Source of the DNA: an uncultured Planctomycetia bacterium
GTDB taxonomy: Bacteria > Planctomycetota > Phycisphaerae > Phycisphaerales > SM1A02
Direction: 5' to 3'
Assembly (NCBI GenBank): GCA_937871505.1
Contig: CALMPF010000069.1
Coordinates: 1 to 64,000 of the forward strand
DNA length: 64,000 nt
The notes under the pieces are model-generated. The model saw nothing but the letters and a program-made list of their open reading frames with translations. It was not told the origin of the DNA and ran no database searches. Below, piece by piece: positions 26,937 to 37,297 of the stretch. The position numbers and the translations under genes are program-made. Each line of letters starts with the position of its first letter. The first letter of the stretch is position 1.

Positions 26937-29168
26937 ATGACATTCACTCCGGACCGTCGTCCATTCCTCGTCGCGTCTGCGATCGCCGCGATGGTCGGCG
27001 CGGCGTGTCACGCCGCGTCTCCCTCGCCGGCCGCATCGGCCGGCGCGATCCGGGCGGTCGCCGCGGCCTCTCCCTCCGCCCCGGCGCAGGTGCAGGCGCC
27101 GCCGCCGACCGAAGCGCGTCCGGTGAGCGAAGTGCTCCATGGCGAGCGGTTCATCGACGACTACCGCTGGCTCGAGGCGCTGGAGAAGGACTCCGCCGAG
27201 GTCGCGGCGTGGACGACCGCGCAGAACGACCACACCCGCGCCGTCCTCGATGCGCTTCCCTGCCGGGCTGCGCTCGAGAGCCGGCTCGCGGAGCTCATGA
27301 CCGTCGGCGCCGTCTCGGCGCCGGTGACGCGCGGCAACCGCTACTTCTACACGGAGCGCAGCGGCACGCAGAACCAGCCGACGCTCCTGATGCGCGAGGG
27401 GCATGACGGCCAGCCCTTCGCGCTCCTGGATGTCAGCGCCCTCGACGATCGGGGCCTCTATGCGCTCGACTGGTGGGTGCCCTCCCCCGACGGCTCGCGG
27501 GTCGCCTTCGGGCTCAGCTACGCCGGCGACGAGATGACGACGCTGCACGTGCTCGACGTCGACGGCGGCACATGGCTTCCCGAGGAGATCCCCGGCAAGG
27601 TCGGCTTCGGTGGCTGGGCGCCGGAGGGGAACGCCTTCCTCTATACCCGCCTGAGCGACCCCGCGAACCCCTACTCGCGGACGGTGCGCTGGCACGAGCT
27701 GGGACGGCATCACCGCCACGATCCGATCCTCGCCGAGCAGGCGGAGCCGAGCCGGATTCCCTACGGGATCCTCGCCCGGAACGGACGCTGGATCACCATG
27801 GGCCTGACCGAGGGATGGAGCCGCAACGACCTCGACGTCGTGGATGTCGGAGCGTGGCGGCGCAGCGGCGAATTCGCCCCGGTTCCGCTGGCGCGCGGGC
27901 TCAAGGGCCGATCCGATCCCGCCGCGATCATCGGCGACACGATGTACATGACGACGACCGTCGACGCGCCGAACGGGCGCTGCGTCGCGGTCGACCTGAC
28001 CGACCCCGATCCGGCTCGCTGGCGGACGGTCCTCCCCGAGCGCGCCGACGCGGTGCTCCAGGGCGTGAGTCACGCGCTCGGGATGCTCGTCGCGACCTAT
28101 CAGAAGGACGCGGCCTCGATCGTCGAGCGCTTCCGCCTCGACGGAACGCCCCTCGGACCGCTCGCGCTTCCCGGGATCGGCTCCGCGGGCATCGCGGTCA
28201 ACGACGACCGCACCGAGGCGTTCCTCTCCTTCACCAGCTTCAACGACCCCTCGAGCATCTATCGGGTGGACCTCGCCGACGGCGAGCGCTCCCTCTGGGC
28301 GCGGCCCGAGGTCGCTGTCGACCCCTCGACCATCGAGGTGCGGCAGGAGTGGGCCACCTCGAAGGACGGCACCCGCGTGCCGATGTTCATCGTGCATCGA
28401 AGAGGGCTCTCCCTCGACGGCGAGAACCCGACGCTGGTCTACGCCTACGGCGGCTTCAACGTCTCGCTCACGCCGAACTTCCGCGCGGAGCGCTTCGCGT
28501 GGCTCGAGCGCGGGGGCGTCTTCGTGCAAGTCAACCTCCGCGGCGGCGGGGAGTTCGGCGAAGCGTGGCACCAAGCGGGGATGCGCGACCGCAAGCAGAA
28601 CGTCTACGACGACCTCTACGCCGCGACGGAGCGGCTGATCGAGCTGGGCTACGCCACTCCGAAGCGCATCGCCGTGCTCGGCGGGAGCAACGGCGGGCTG
28701 CTCACGGGCGTCGCCGCTGCGCAGCGACCCGATCTCTACGCGGCGGCGATCTCGATGGTGCCGCTGCTCGACATGCTCCGCTATCACGAGTTCCTGATGG
28801 CCCGCTTCTGGATCCCGGAGTTCGGCTCCGCGGAGGATCCCGAGCAGTTCGCGTGGCTGCGGGCCTACTCGCCCTATCACAACCTGCGCGAGGGCGTTCG
28901 CTATCCGGCGATGTTCATCACCGCGGGCGAGAACGACACCCGCGTGCATCCCCTGCATGCGCGGAAGATGACCGCCCTGATGCAGCGCCTCGCCGCGACG
29001 ACGCCCGACGCGGCGCCGGTCCTGCTCTGGGTCGACCGCGACGGCGGCCATGGACAGGGGAAGCCGCTCGCCCTGCGCATCCGCGAGGCCGCCGATCTCT
29101 GGAGCTTCGTCCTCTGGCAGACCGGCGCCTGCGCCGACGAAGGGCGGGGCGCCGCCGCGGCCCGCTGA
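26937..29168 (+). CDS. Prolyl oligopeptidase family serine peptidase (S9A), lipoprotein-like
   Basis: Peptidase of 743 residues cutting after Pro in short peptides. An N-terminal hydrophobic stretch ending in MVGAAC (Cys23) looks like a lipoprotein signal, so the enzyme is probably periplasmic or membrane-anchored. A seven-bladed propeller spans about residues 65-460. The alpha/beta hydrolase part has 'TLVYAYGGFNVS', 'VNLRGGGEFGEAWHQAG', the nucleophile GGSNGG, the Asp in 'ENDTRVHP' and the His in 'DGGHGQG'. The full triad is present. It converges on the helicase gene with a 61-bp gap. Confidence 0.93.
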   Translation: MTFTPDRRPFLVASAIAAMVGAACHAASPSPAASAGAIRAVAAASPSAPAQVQAPPPTEARPVSEVLHGERFIDDYRWLEALEKDSAEVAAWTTAQNDHTRAVLDALPCRAALESRLAELMTVGAVSAPVTRGNRYFYTERSGTQNQPTLLMREGHDGQPFALLDVSALDDRGLYALDWWVPSPDGSRVAFGLSYAGDEMTTLHVLDVDGGTWLPEEIPGKVGFGGWAPEGNAFLYTRLSDPANPYSRTVRWHELGRHHRHDPILAEQAEPSRIPYGILARNGRWITMGLTEGWSRNDLDVVDVGAWRRSGEFAPVPLARGLKGRSDPAAIIGDTMYMTTTVDAPNGRCVAVDLTDPDPARWRTVLPERADAVLQGVSHALGMLVATYQKDAASIVERFRLDGTPLGPLALPGIGSAGIAVNDDRTEAFLSFTSFNDPSSIYRVDLADGERSLWARPEVAVDPSTIEVRQEWATSKDGTRVPMFIVHRRGLSLDGENPTLVYAYGGFNVSLTPNFRAERFAWLERGGVFVQVNLRGGGEFGEAWHQAGMRDRKQNVYDDLYAATERLIELGYATPKRIAVLGGSNGGLLTGVAAAQRPDLYAAAISMVPLLDMLRYHEFLMARFWIPEFGSAEDPEQFAWLRAYSPYHNLREGVRYPAMFITAGENDTRVHPLHARKMTALMQRLAATTPDAAPVLLWVDRDGGHGQGKPLALRIREAADLWSFVLWQTGACADEGRGAAAAR

Positions 29169-29229
29169 CAGCGCGCCGCTCGGGTCCGCGCAGGGAGCCC
29201 CCCGCCGCGCCGCCGTCGCCCGGGAGGGC

Positions 29230-31566
29230 TCATCCCACGCGCTCAAGCCCCGCGTAGGCGAGGATCAGGGTCTTGGTGCCGACGGACTGAAAGTCGATCA
29301 CGGCCGAGGAGCTGGAGCCGCGCGGCAGGATCGAGCGGACGCGGCCGAGACCGAAGATCCGGTGGCGGACCATGCAGCCGACGACGATCGTCGCTGCGGC
29401 GCGCCCGCGACCGTCGCCCTCATGCCCTTCGGCGGCATCCTCGGAGACGTCGACCTCCCAGACGTCGTCCTCGGGAATCGGGTCGACCGCATCGTCGTCG
29501 GAGGCGCCGCGCCGGGATCCCGCCTGCCGCAGGAGGCTCCCGCGCCGCGCCGCGGCGCGATCGAGGCGCTCAAGCACGCCCGGACTCTCCGCAGGGAGCT
29601 CGTCGAGGAAGGAGCTGGCGATCGAGCGCTGAAAGACGCCGCGGAGGGTGCGGCCCCGAGCCCACGAGAGCTGGAGGTGCCGCCGCGCCCGCGTCAGGCC
29701 GACGTAGCAGAGGCGGCGCTCCTCCTCGAGCTCTGCATCGCGCTCGGCGGAGCGCGCGTGCGGCAGCACGCCCTCCTCGAGGCCGATCATCGCCACCGCG
29801 TCGAATTCGAGGCCCTTGGCGGCGTGCAGCGTCATCAGGGTCACGGCGCCGCGCTCCGGATCGATCGCGTCGGCGTCGCTGACGAGAGCGACCGTCTCGA
29901 GCCATGCGCCGAGCAGGTCGAAGAGCGACGCGAGCGGCCGCACCGCGGTGCTCCCCTCGTCGGAGGGGGTGAACTCGCTCGCGGCCGAGACCAGCTCCGA
30001 GAGGTTGCCGAGCCGGTCGACTCCCTCTTCCTCTTCGCGGCGGGAGGGCGTGCCGTGATGCTCGAGAAGGCCGCTCTCGTCGAGGATCCTGCGCACCAGG
30101 GCCGCGAGGGCGGCGGCGTCGACGCCGCCGCTGCGCGCAGCCTCGTCCCTCCAGCGGCGGATCATCGACGCGACGCCGATCGCCGCGGCCGCGGCGCGGT
30201 CGGAGACGCCCGCGACGCTCCCGGCATCCTCGAGCGCGGCGAGGAGCGGCACGCCGCGGCGCGTCGCGTGCGCCCGCAGCGCCGCGAGCGACTTCGCCCC
30301 CAGCCCGCGCGGCGGGACGTTCACGACGCGGTCGAGGCTGACGCCATCCGCCGGGTTCCACGTGAGCCGGAGATAGGCGAGCGCGTCGCGGATCTCCCGG
30401 CGATCGAAGAACGCCGTGCCGCGGGCGACGGCGTAGGGCACGGCGGCGTCGCGCAGCACCGCCTCGATCACGCGGCTGAGGCTGTTCATCCGGTACAGGA
30501 CGGCGATCTCCCGGAGCGGCAGACCCTCCCCCGTCCACGCGCGGATCGCCCGCAGGACGCTCCCCGCCTCGGCGTGCTCATCGTCGCCCGCCACGACGCG
30601 GACCGGAGGTCCGGCCGCGGCCGAGGAGAAGAGTTCCTTCGCCTTGCGACGGCGGTTCTTCGCGATCAGCGCCGAGCTCACTGCGACGATGTTCCCGGTG
30701 GACCTGAAGTTCTCGCCGAGCCGGACGACCGCGGCGCCGGGGAAGTGCCGCTCGAAATCGAGGATGTTGGAGATGTCGGCGCCGCGCCATCCGTAGATCG
30801 ACTGGTCCGGGTCGCCGACGACGCAGAGGTTGCCGTGAGCCTCGGCGATCGCCTTCGCGACGATGAACTGGGCGGCATTGGTGTCCTGGTACTCGTCGAC
30901 GAGGATGTAGCGGAACCGCTCCTGAAGCTCCCGCCTGACGTCCGCATCGCGGACCAGCATCCGGGCCGTGCGCATCAGCAGGTCGTCGAAGTCGAGCGCC
31001 TTCGCCCGCCAGAGGATCGACTCGTACGCCGCGTAGGCGCGGGCGATGGAACGGGCGCTCCACTCCTGGGCGGTGCGCGCGAGATCCTCCGCGTCGAGCA
31101 GGTCGTTCTTGGCGGCGCTGATCGCCGCGGCGACGGTGGCGACGGAGAAGCTCTGCGCATTCACGTCGGCCTCGGCGATGGCCTCCTTGATCGCGTCGCG
31201 CTGATCGGCGGTGTCGTAGATCACGAAGGAGGGATCGACGCCCGCCGCCTCGGCGTGCCGCCGCAGCACGCGGGCGCAGAAGGCGTGAAACGTGCTCACC
31301 ACGAGACCGCGCGTGCCCTCGACGGAGGGCGGCAGCAGCTCGTCGATCCGGCCGCGCATCTCCCCGGCGGCCTTGTTCGTGAAGGTGACCGCGAGGATCT
31401 GCCATGGAGGAATGCCGTGCGCGACCAGGTACGCGGTGCGCCGCGTGATGACCCTGGTCTTCCCCGAGCCGGGCCCCGCAAGGACCAGCAGCGCGCCGTC
31501 GACGTGCGTCACCGCGGCACGCTGCGCCTCGGTGAGGCCGGCGAGCAGTTCATCGCTTGGGTGCAT
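29230..31566 (-). CDS. UvrD/PcrA/Rep-family ATP-dependent DNA helicase
   Basis: Superfamily 1A 3'-to-5' helicase of 778 residues for DNA repair or replication restart. Motifs in order: 'LAGPGSGKTRVITRR' (I), 'VTFTNKAAGEM' (Ia), 'ILVDEYQDTNAAQ' (II), 'VGDPDQSIYGWRGA' (III), 'LGENFRSTGNI' (IV), 'VTLMTLHAAKGLEFD' (V) and 'YVGLTRARRHL' (VI). The C-terminus (GCMVRHRIFGLGRVRSI) is the Tudor-like module of PcrA/UvrD. The ATG at 31566 (MHPSDELLAGLTEAQRAAV) is the family-typical start; the frame remains open upstream. Confidence 0.95.
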   Translation of the reverse strand: MHPSDELLAGLTEAQRAAVTHVDGALLVLAGPGSGKTRVITRRTAYLVAHGIPPWQILAVTFTNKAAGEMRGRIDELLPPSVEGTRGLVVSTFHAFCARVLRRHAEAAGVDPSFVIYDTADQRDAIKEAIAEADVNAQSFSVATVAAAISAAKNDLLDAEDLARTAQEWSARSIARAYAAYESILWRAKALDFDDLLMRTARMLVRDADVRRELQERFRYILVDEYQDTNAAQFIVAKAIAEAHGNLCVVGDPDQSIYGWRGADISNILDFERHFPGAAVVRLGENFRSTGNIVAVSSALIAKNRRRKAKELFSSAAAGPPVRVVAGDDEHAEAGSVLRAIRAWTGEGLPLREIAVLYRMNSLSRVIEAVLRDAAVPYAVARGTAFFDRREIRDALAYLRLTWNPADGVSLDRVVNVPPRGLGAKSLAALRAHATRRGVPLLAALEDAGSVAGVSDRAAAAAIGVASMIRRWRDEAARSGGVDAAALAALVRRILDESGLLEHHGTPSRREEEEGVDRLGNLSELVSAASEFTPSDEGSTAVRPLASLFDLLGAWLETVALVSDADAIDPERGAVTLMTLHAAKGLEFDAVAMIGLEEGVLPHARSAERDAELEEERRLCYVGLTRARRHLQLSWARGRTLRGVFQRSIASSFLDELPAESPGVLERLDRAAARRGSLLRQAGSRRGASDDDAVDPIPEDDVWEVDVSEDAAEGHEGDGRGRAAATIVVGCMVRHRIFGLGRVRSILPRGSSSSAVIDFQSVGTKTLILAYAGLERVG

Positions 31567-31631
31567 GGGCGCGGCGATGGTAGTCGGGCGCGCCGGGCCG
31601 ACTCCTGCGCCGCGTGCGCCGGCGCCGCGAC

Positions 31632-32252
31632 TCACGGCGTCCGCAGGAAGAACGCGGACCACGCGTACTCGTCGGCGAGCACGACCACCGGAACCCACGT
31701 CGTCGCCGTTCCGCCCCACGCCTGCCAGCGGTCTCCGGAGATGGGATCCCACCGCGGATAGCCGACCGAGCCGAAGGTCGTCACCGGCTCGGTGACGACC
31801 CGGTCGCCCTTGCCGACGAAGCGAGAGGACCAGACGACGAGGTTGGCGCCGATTCGGCCGGCGAAGGAGGCAAGCTCGCCATCCTGGGGCCGCAGCGGGT
31901 CGGTCGAACGGAACTGCGAGCTGCCGAGGACATCGACGCGCGCGGGATCCTGCGTCACCTGGAGTCCCCGAAGCAGCGTGACCTTCGCGGCCGCCTTCTG
32001 CTCCGGCGTCCATTCGTCGTAGGGCACGTCGCTCGCGATCAGGCGCTGGCGAAGCTCCGCCAGTGCGGCGTCGATCCGCTCCCACGGCACCTCGCGCACG
32101 CGCACGTCGGCGGCGGAGATCGGCGGGGGCATCGCGGCGCCGTCGAAGTTGCGCTCCCAGACGGTCGTGCAGCCGCCCGACGATGCGCCGGCGACCGCGG
32201 CGGCGAGACTCAGCAGTGCGCCACTCCGCCGCGATGCCGGCGCCTTGGACAC
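31632..32252 (-). CDS. Putative lipoprotein, unknown function
   Basis: Not recognised. From a GTG at 32252 the 206-residue product starts with Arg residues and a hydrophobic stretch ending SSGGC, a plausible lipobox, followed by a globular region with 'VPWERIDAALAELRQRLI' and a C-terminal beta-rich part (FAGRIGANLVVWSSRFVG; TTWVPVVVLADEYAWSAFFLR). An ATG at 32351 in frame adds 33 residues and would put the signal unusually far in. It follows the gap region at 32353-32992 and precedes the helicase gene by 65 bp. Confidence 0.7.
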   Translation of the reverse strand: MSKAPASRRSGALLSLAAAVAGASSGGCTTVWERNFDGAAMPPPISAADVRVREVPWERIDAALAELRQRLIASDVPYDEWTPEQKAAAKVTLLRGLQVTQDPARVDVLGSSQFRSTDPLRPQDGELASFAGRIGANLVVWSSRFVGKGDRVVTEPVTTFGSVGYPRWDPISGDRWQAWGGTATTWVPVVVLADEYAWSAFFLRTP

Positions 32253-32352
32253 CGCCGCCTTGGAGGTGCAGCCGAGTCGGCCAGGGCGAGCGGCGAGGAG
32301 CGCCTCGTCGGTCTGGGTGGTCGTGATCCGGGAGAGCAGACGGGTGAGCATC

Positions 32353-32992
32353 GCTCCGATCGTTGGCGCGCGGCGAGCGTCGGCGCAGCAGCGCCGCTCG
32401 CAGCCTGAGGCGAAGCTCACCTCGGCAGCGCCGCTGCCGGCAGCGGCGCTGCTCTGGTTGGAGCGCGGCCCAGCCTTGGGGGACGTGAGGGACGCGAGGG
32501 ACGCGAGCGTCGGCGCCGCACGGCGCCGCGACGAGCGCCAGCCGCAGAGGACACGGGGCGCTGGAGCGAGGGCGTGAGCGAGCGCGTCAACCGAAGCGCC
32601 GCTCGGAGGTCCCGCATCTGACGACGAGGACCCCGCCATCGAAGGCCACCCGGAGCCCCAACCCGGAGCCCCAACCCGAGACCCCGCGCCGAGACCGGAA
32701 GCGGCCTCCCCCGAGACCCGACGCGAGACCCGACGCCAGGCGCGAGAGGTCACTCCATCGGCATCGCGGAGCGCCGCGCGGGGCCGTCTGCCGCCGCGCT
32801 CGCTCGACCAGCTCGACGGGCAGCACCGATCCGCTCGCCGACTCCCCGCCGGTCGCGCTCCGCGGCGACGCCGGAGATTCTCGCGACTTCCGTCGCAGAA
32901 CGGCCGAGCGGGAGCGCATCGAAGGGTCGATGCGCTCCCGCCTCGGAAGGAGACCGCTCCGGCGGCGGAGGGGCGGCGCGGGTCAGCGAAGC
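32353..32992. other. Intergenic region with a 28-bp palindrome and short tandems
   Basis: About 640 bp without a convincing gene. At 32425-32452 there is a perfect 28-bp inverted repeat (half-site GCAGCGCCGCTGCC). At about 32645-32680 a 15-bp unit (CCGGAGCCCCAACCC type) repeats twice and a 12-bp GAGACCCGACGC unit repeats at 32714-32739. Reading frames across it are Arg/Ala/Pro-rich without motif. Confidence 0.5.
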
Positions 32993-34564
32993 TCAGCGGC
33001 GAGCGGCAGTCGACTGAGCCGGGCCGCGGTCGCGGCGAACTCCGGGGGCCTCGCGATCGGGCCGCGGCGCGGTCGGATCGCTTCCGCCTCCGAGATCGCC
33101 CTTCTTCGGGCCCTCCGAGCCGCTCGGTGGGTCGCTCGGCGCGGCGGCGAACTCGATCGCGCCGAGGTCGACGACCGCGGGAGCGCCGGGCTCATCGACG
33201 CCGGGAGCGATCCGGGCGTTGCCGAGGAGGTCGAACTCGACGCCGGCCGGGACCAGCGCGTTGCTGCCCGCGTCGATGACCGGAGATCCGGGGAGCGGGA
33301 CGTACTCGGCGTCGAGCAGCGGCGAGGCCGAGATCACGCCCCCCTCGATGTCGGCGCCGAAGACGGCGCCGTTCACGAGCGAGCTGGCGACGAAGGTCGT
33401 GCCGTTGCCGGCGATCTCCGTGGAACCGACCGACGTGTGACCGGTGATGATCGAGTTGGCGACCTGAGGGAACGAACCAAAGCTCGTGAACACGCCGAAG
33501 CTCGCGTTGTCGGCGATCGTGCAGTTCACGAAGCGCGGGCTCGCCCCGTTGCAGTAGATCGCGCCGAGTCCCGCGACGCTCCCGACGACGAGGGCGTTGA
33601 CGAACTCGAGCTCCGCGCTTCCCGAGGCGACGTAGATGCCGCCGCCGGCGTAGGCGGTGTTGCCGACGATCCTGGCGCCATCGATCCGGCCGGAGGAGTT
33701 CGAGGCGTAGATCGCGCCGCCGCCCAGCGTCGAGAAGACCAGGCCGTTCACCTGTCCGTTGGGGTGCTCGAGCGGTGCGGCGAGCCCGTTGTCGGTCAGC
33801 GCCAGGCGGGCGGCGTCGAAGGTCGTCACCAGCGCGTAGATCGCGCCGCCGAGCTGCGTCGAGGCGTTCCCGTCGAACTCGACATCGCGAAGGGCCGCCT
33901 CCACCGCGCCGACGTAGAGCGCCCCGCCGGAGACGCCCATGTTGCGGAAGAAGCCCGTGCGCTCGATCGTGAGCGCGGAGTACTCGGCGGCGAGCCCGCC
34001 ACCGAGGATGGCGTAGTTGGCGTCGAAGATCGAGTCGAGGATGACCACTTCGGCGTCGAAGGCGTCGAGTCCGCCGCCATAGATGCCGCTGTTGACGCCG
34101 ACGATGCAGGCATCGATGGTGACCGACGCCCCCGCGACGCGGATGCCGCCCCCCGGCGCGGCCGACTGGCCGAGACCGCCGGTCACCGTGAAGCCGCGCA
34201 GCGCGGTCTCCGGAGCCCGAGCGCCGGCGGGCGTGCCCGCGATCGTGACGACGTAGCCGGGCGTTCCGGCACCGACGATGAAGGTCTCCTCGGCCCCCGC
34301 GACGCCTTCGACCACGATCGCCTTGCCGAGGAAGTCGATCGCCTCGACATAGGTCCCCGGCGCCACCAGCACGCGATCGCCGGTCTGGGCCGCCCCGATC
34401 GCCTGCTGGATCGTCGGGAACTGCTCGGGAACCAGCAGGTCCGCAGCGACGAGGGTGCAGGGCGCCGCCGCTGCGAGGAGGAACCAGGCGGGCACGGTCG
34501 CCGCGAGCGGCGAGAGGCGGGACTCTCGACGCATCGGTGCGTCGCGGTGGGGGACAGCGTTCAT
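32993..34564 (-). CDS. Secreted right-handed beta-helix protein
   Basis: Exported protein of 523 residues. The N-terminus has a signal-like segment (LSPLAATVPAWFLLAAAAPCTLVAA), then the classic opening of these proteins, 'VPEQFPTIQQAIGAAQTGDRVLVAPGTY', then about ten turns of parallel beta helix with recurring 'GGGI', 'GGGL', 'GGAIY' and 'NCTIADNAS' motifs and a closing 'PLPGSPVIDAGSNALVP...DLLGNAR'. The last 45 residues are disordered and charged. Likely a polysaccharide-binding or surface protein; no catalytic residues can be assigned. The start is supported by GGAGAAAGG shortly before the ATG. Confidence 0.88.
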   Translation of the reverse strand: MNAVPHRDAPMRRESRLSPLAATVPAWFLLAAAAPCTLVAADLLVPEQFPTIQQAIGAAQTGDRVLVAPGTYVEAIDFLGKAIVVEGVAGAEETFIVGAGTPGYVVTIAGTPAGARAPETALRGFTVTGGLGQSAAPGGGIRVAGASVTIDACIVGVNSGIYGGGLDAFDAEVVILDSIFDANYAILGGGLAAEYSALTIERTGFFRNMGVSGGALYVGAVEAALRDVEFDGNASTQLGGAIYALVTTFDAARLALTDNGLAAPLEHPNGQVNGLVFSTLGGGAIYASNSSGRIDGARIVGNTAYAGGGIYVASGSAELEFVNALVVGSVAGLGAIYCNGASPRFVNCTIADNASFGVFTSFGSFPQVANSIITGHTSVGSTEIAGNGTTFVASSLVNGAVFGADIEGGVISASPLLDAEYVPLPGSPVIDAGSNALVPAGVEFDLLGNARIAPGVDEPGAPAVVDLGAIEFAAAPSDPPSGSEGPKKGDLGGGSDPTAPRPDREAPGVRRDRGPAQSTAARR

Positions 34565-34686
34565 CAGTGACCTTTCTCCGATGGGAATCAGGGAGATCCG
34601 TCGACCGCGCAGCCAACGGACGGGGGCGGAGTTGCGCCGAACGACCCCCGCCGCTCCGGGCTCGGAGTCGCACGGCGACCGACGAC

Positions 34687-35313
34687 CTACGCCCCAATCC
34701 GCCGAGACGGATTCAACGTTCTGGCGAAGTTCCGCCACCCGACGCCGCCGCCGTCCCGACCGCCCGCGCCGGCGCCGTTGCGAACGCAGGCCCATGTCCG
34801 CGCCGTCGATCCGGAGGTCGCCATTGAGATCGGCCGCGCAGGTCGCATCCCGCCCGGGCACGGTCGTTCTGCGCGCCTGCGCCTCGCGCCGCCGCACCAC
34901 GCCGCGGCACCGAAGAGCACCGCGCCCGGGCCGGCCGGAATCGGGGCGCCGAAGTAGAGGTTGTCGATGAAGGAGATGCCGCTCAGCGGCTGAATGACCT
35001 CGACCCGATCGAACGCCGCCATCGAGATGATTCCGGCGAAGTTGCTCCCGAAGGTCGGCCCGAAGAAGTTCATCGATTGCCCGACGAGCATGTCCCCGAG
35101 GTACAGATCGAACTGGGCGGCACCAGGATGCTCGATCGCGATGGAGTGCCTCGGCGCATCGAACTGCATCATGATGGTGTTGGGCGGAGGAAATCCCATG
35201 CCTCCCATCAGTCCCCATCCGTCCGTCGGCGAGAGGCCGAAAGAGTTCACGGTCACGTCGTTCCCCTGCGGAAAGACCACCCCCGCCCACGCGTACTGAT
35301 CCGTCAGGATCAC
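34687..35313 (-). pseudogene. Decayed exported protein with sorting-signal and dockerin-like remnants
   Basis: The frame opens directly after an in-frame stop, so the signal peptide and N-terminal part are missing; it begins ILTDQYAWAGVVF, a typical internal motif of planctomycete PEP-CTERM-type proteins. About 130 intact residues follow (DGWGLMGGMGF; FDLYLGDMLVG; SGISFIDNLYFG) to 'PAGPGAVLFGAAAWCGGARRR', which looks like a C-terminal sorting helix with Arg cluster. Behind it the dockerin-like block 'CAADLNGDLRIDGADMGLR' is only readable in another frame, so at least one frameshift exists. Frames shift again near 34790. Confidence 0.6.
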
Positions 35314-35566
35314 CGGACCGGGGCAAGCTCACTCGGCGCTCGATCCTCGGTTCGGGCGCTGAGCCGCTCATCGGAGCGAGCGTCCCGGAGGACGGGAGTG
35401 CCCTTCGAGGCCGGGGAGCGTTCCCTGCAGCCGAGAGTCGGGGGGCGGCAGTCCGGAAGCGGGCCGCATCATGTCGGGAAACTCCCCCCGGAGATGTGGC
35501 GGAGCGGCGGTTCGCTGGCGGAGCTCTCTTCAGAAGGAACACCCCTTCGCGCAGTAGAATGCAGCC

Positions 35567-37102
35567 ATGCCCAGGCGGTCTGGTCGAGCTGCGGCCGAGA
35601 CGGGTCCTCCGAACGCTGAATCCAAGGAGCGCGCCGCCGATGCTGCTGACGCGCCGGCCGAGGTGGCCGAGCTGAGCCGCGGGCTTGCCGAGAGCGAGCG
35701 CCTGTACCGCCTTCTTTTCGAGGAAGCGCCGATCGGCTACGTCTATGAGGACACGGACACGCGCTTCGTGAGCGCGAATCGCGCCGCGCTGGAGATCCTC
35801 GGCGTCAAGCCCGAGGAGGTGACGCAGACCGTCGGCCTGACCTTGGTCGCGAACACGCCGCAGAATCAGGAGCGCGTGCGTCGGTCCATCGAGGCGGAGC
35901 GAGCCGGAAAGGAACTGCCGTTCATCGAGCTGGAGCTGCGCCGCAAGGACAACGGGATGCCGGTGTGGATCCAGCGCTGGTCTCGGCCGGAGCCGGACGG
36001 CAGGCATACGCGCACGATGCTCGTGGACATCACCGATCGCGTGCTCGCGGCGCAGGAACGCCAGCGGCTGCAGAGGCAGAACGCCTATCTGCAGGACGAG
36101 ATCAAGGCGTCTCACAACTTCGACGAGATCGTCGGCGAGAGCGCGGCCCTTCGGCAGGTGCTGGAGCAGGTGAGACTTGTCGCGCCGAACGACACCTCGG
36201 TGCTGGTCACAGGCGAGACCGGGACGGGCAAGGAGCTCATCGCGCGCGCGCTGCACTCGGCGAGCGCCCGGCCCCGGAGAGATCACCCGATCATCAAGGT
36301 GAACTGCGCGGCGATCCCTTCCGGGCTGGTGGAAAGCGAGCTGTTCGGCCACGAGAGAGGCGCGTTCACCGGCGCGGTGGAGCGAAGGACCGGGCGGTTC
36401 GAGCTTGCCGATCGCGGCACGCTGTTCCTCGATGAGGTGGGCGAGCTTCCGACGGACGTTCAGGTGCGCCTGCTGCGCGTGATCCAGGAGCAGGAGTTCG
36501 AGCGCGTGGGCGGAAGCAGGACAGTGAAGGTGAACGTTCGCATCATCGCCGCGACGAATCGCGACCTGCACGCCGCAGTCGCGGATGGTTCATTTCGGCA
36601 GGACTTGTACTACCGCCTCAACGTCTTCCCGATTCGCGTCCCGCCGCTCCGCGAGCGTCGCGAGGACATTCGGTCCCTTGCTGAGCACTTTGTTCGCCGT
36701 TTTGCGTCGCGCGTCGGCCGGAAGATCTCGGTCATTCCCGAAGAGGTGATGCACCGCCTGATTGAATACGCGTGGCCGGGCAACGTGCGTGAGCTGGAGA
36801 ACGTGATCGAGCGAGCGGTCATACTCTCGCCAGGGCCTGCCCTGGAGATTCCGGCGGAGTCGTTTCCGGCGCAGCTCAGGGAACTGAACACGGGGCGCGA
36901 GGGGTTCGTGCGTGATGCCTCGACCGACGGTGCATCGCTCCGCAGCGTGGAGCACGCGCACGTCATCGCGACGCTGACTGCGACGAAGTGGGTGATTGAC
37001 GGCCCGCGCGGGGCGGCCGCGCGCCTGAAGATGCACCCGAACACGCTCCGCAGCCGGATGAAGCGACTCGCGATCTCCAGGCCTCCCCGCGACATTTCGT
37101 GA
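35567..37102 (+). CDS. Sigma54-dependent transcriptional activator with PAS sensor domain
   Basis: Bacterial enhancer-binding protein, 511 residues. PAS domain at about 45-160 ([30 protein letters not shown]), short coiled coil, then an AAA+ domain with Walker A '[17 protein letters not shown]', the sigma54-contacting loop 'ERGAFTGA', Walker B '[10 protein letters not shown]', 'ATNRDL' and the arginine fingers '[12 protein letters not shown]', and a Fis-type helix-turn-helix at the end ([20 protein letters not shown]). The PAS ligand is unknown. The next gene has a -24/-12 promoter 115 bp downstream of its stop and is the obvious candidate target. Confidence 0.94.
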   Translation: MPRRSGRAAAETGPPNAESKERAADAADAPAEVAELSRGLAESERLYRLLFEEAPIGYVYEDTDTRFVSANRAALEILGVKPEEVTQTVGLTLVANTPQNQERVRRSIEAERAGKELPFIELELRRKDNGMPVWIQRWSRPEPDGRHTRTMLVDITDRVLAAQERQRLQRQNAYLQDEIKASHNFDEIVGESAALRQVLEQVRLVAPNDTSVLVTGETGTGKELIARALHSASARPRRDHPIIKVNCAAIPSGLVESELFGHERGAFTGAVERRTGRFELADRGTLFLDEVGELPTDVQVRLLRVIQEQEFERVGGSRTVKVNVRIIAATNRDLHAAVADGSFRQDLYYRLNVFPIRVPPLRERREDIRSLAEHFVRRFASRVGRKISVIPEEVMHRLIEYAWPGNVRELENVIERAVILSPGPALEIPAESFPAQLRELNTGREGFVRDASTDGASLRSVEHAHVIATLTATKWVIDGPRGAAARLKMHPNTLRSRMKRLAISRPPRDIS

Positions 37103-37217
37103 CTCGCCACGACGGGCCGTGGGTGGTGAGGTGCCGCGCGCGATTCCGCCGGCAGCCCACCACGATTCCTGACTTCGAGCACGCATGTTTTCGCGCATTC
37201 GCGGGGTGCGCCTGGAT

Positions 37218-37232
37218 TGGCACACATCTTGC
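37218..37232 (+). promoter_or_regulatory. Sigma54 (-24/-12) promoter of the ECF sigma gene
   Basis: The sequence TTGGCACACATCTTGCC contains TGGCAC (37218-37223), 5 bp, then TTGC (37229-37232), a full match to the -24/-12 consensus with the required 10-bp GG-to-GC spacing. Transcription would start near 37244, about 54 bp before the ECF sigma ATG. The activator gene next door supports the call. Confidence 0.85.
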
Positions 37233-37297
37233 CACTTGTGACTCTCGCTTGCCGAGAGCGGTGCCGTAAGCCGGCTCGGAAGCGCAGGAGACACGCG

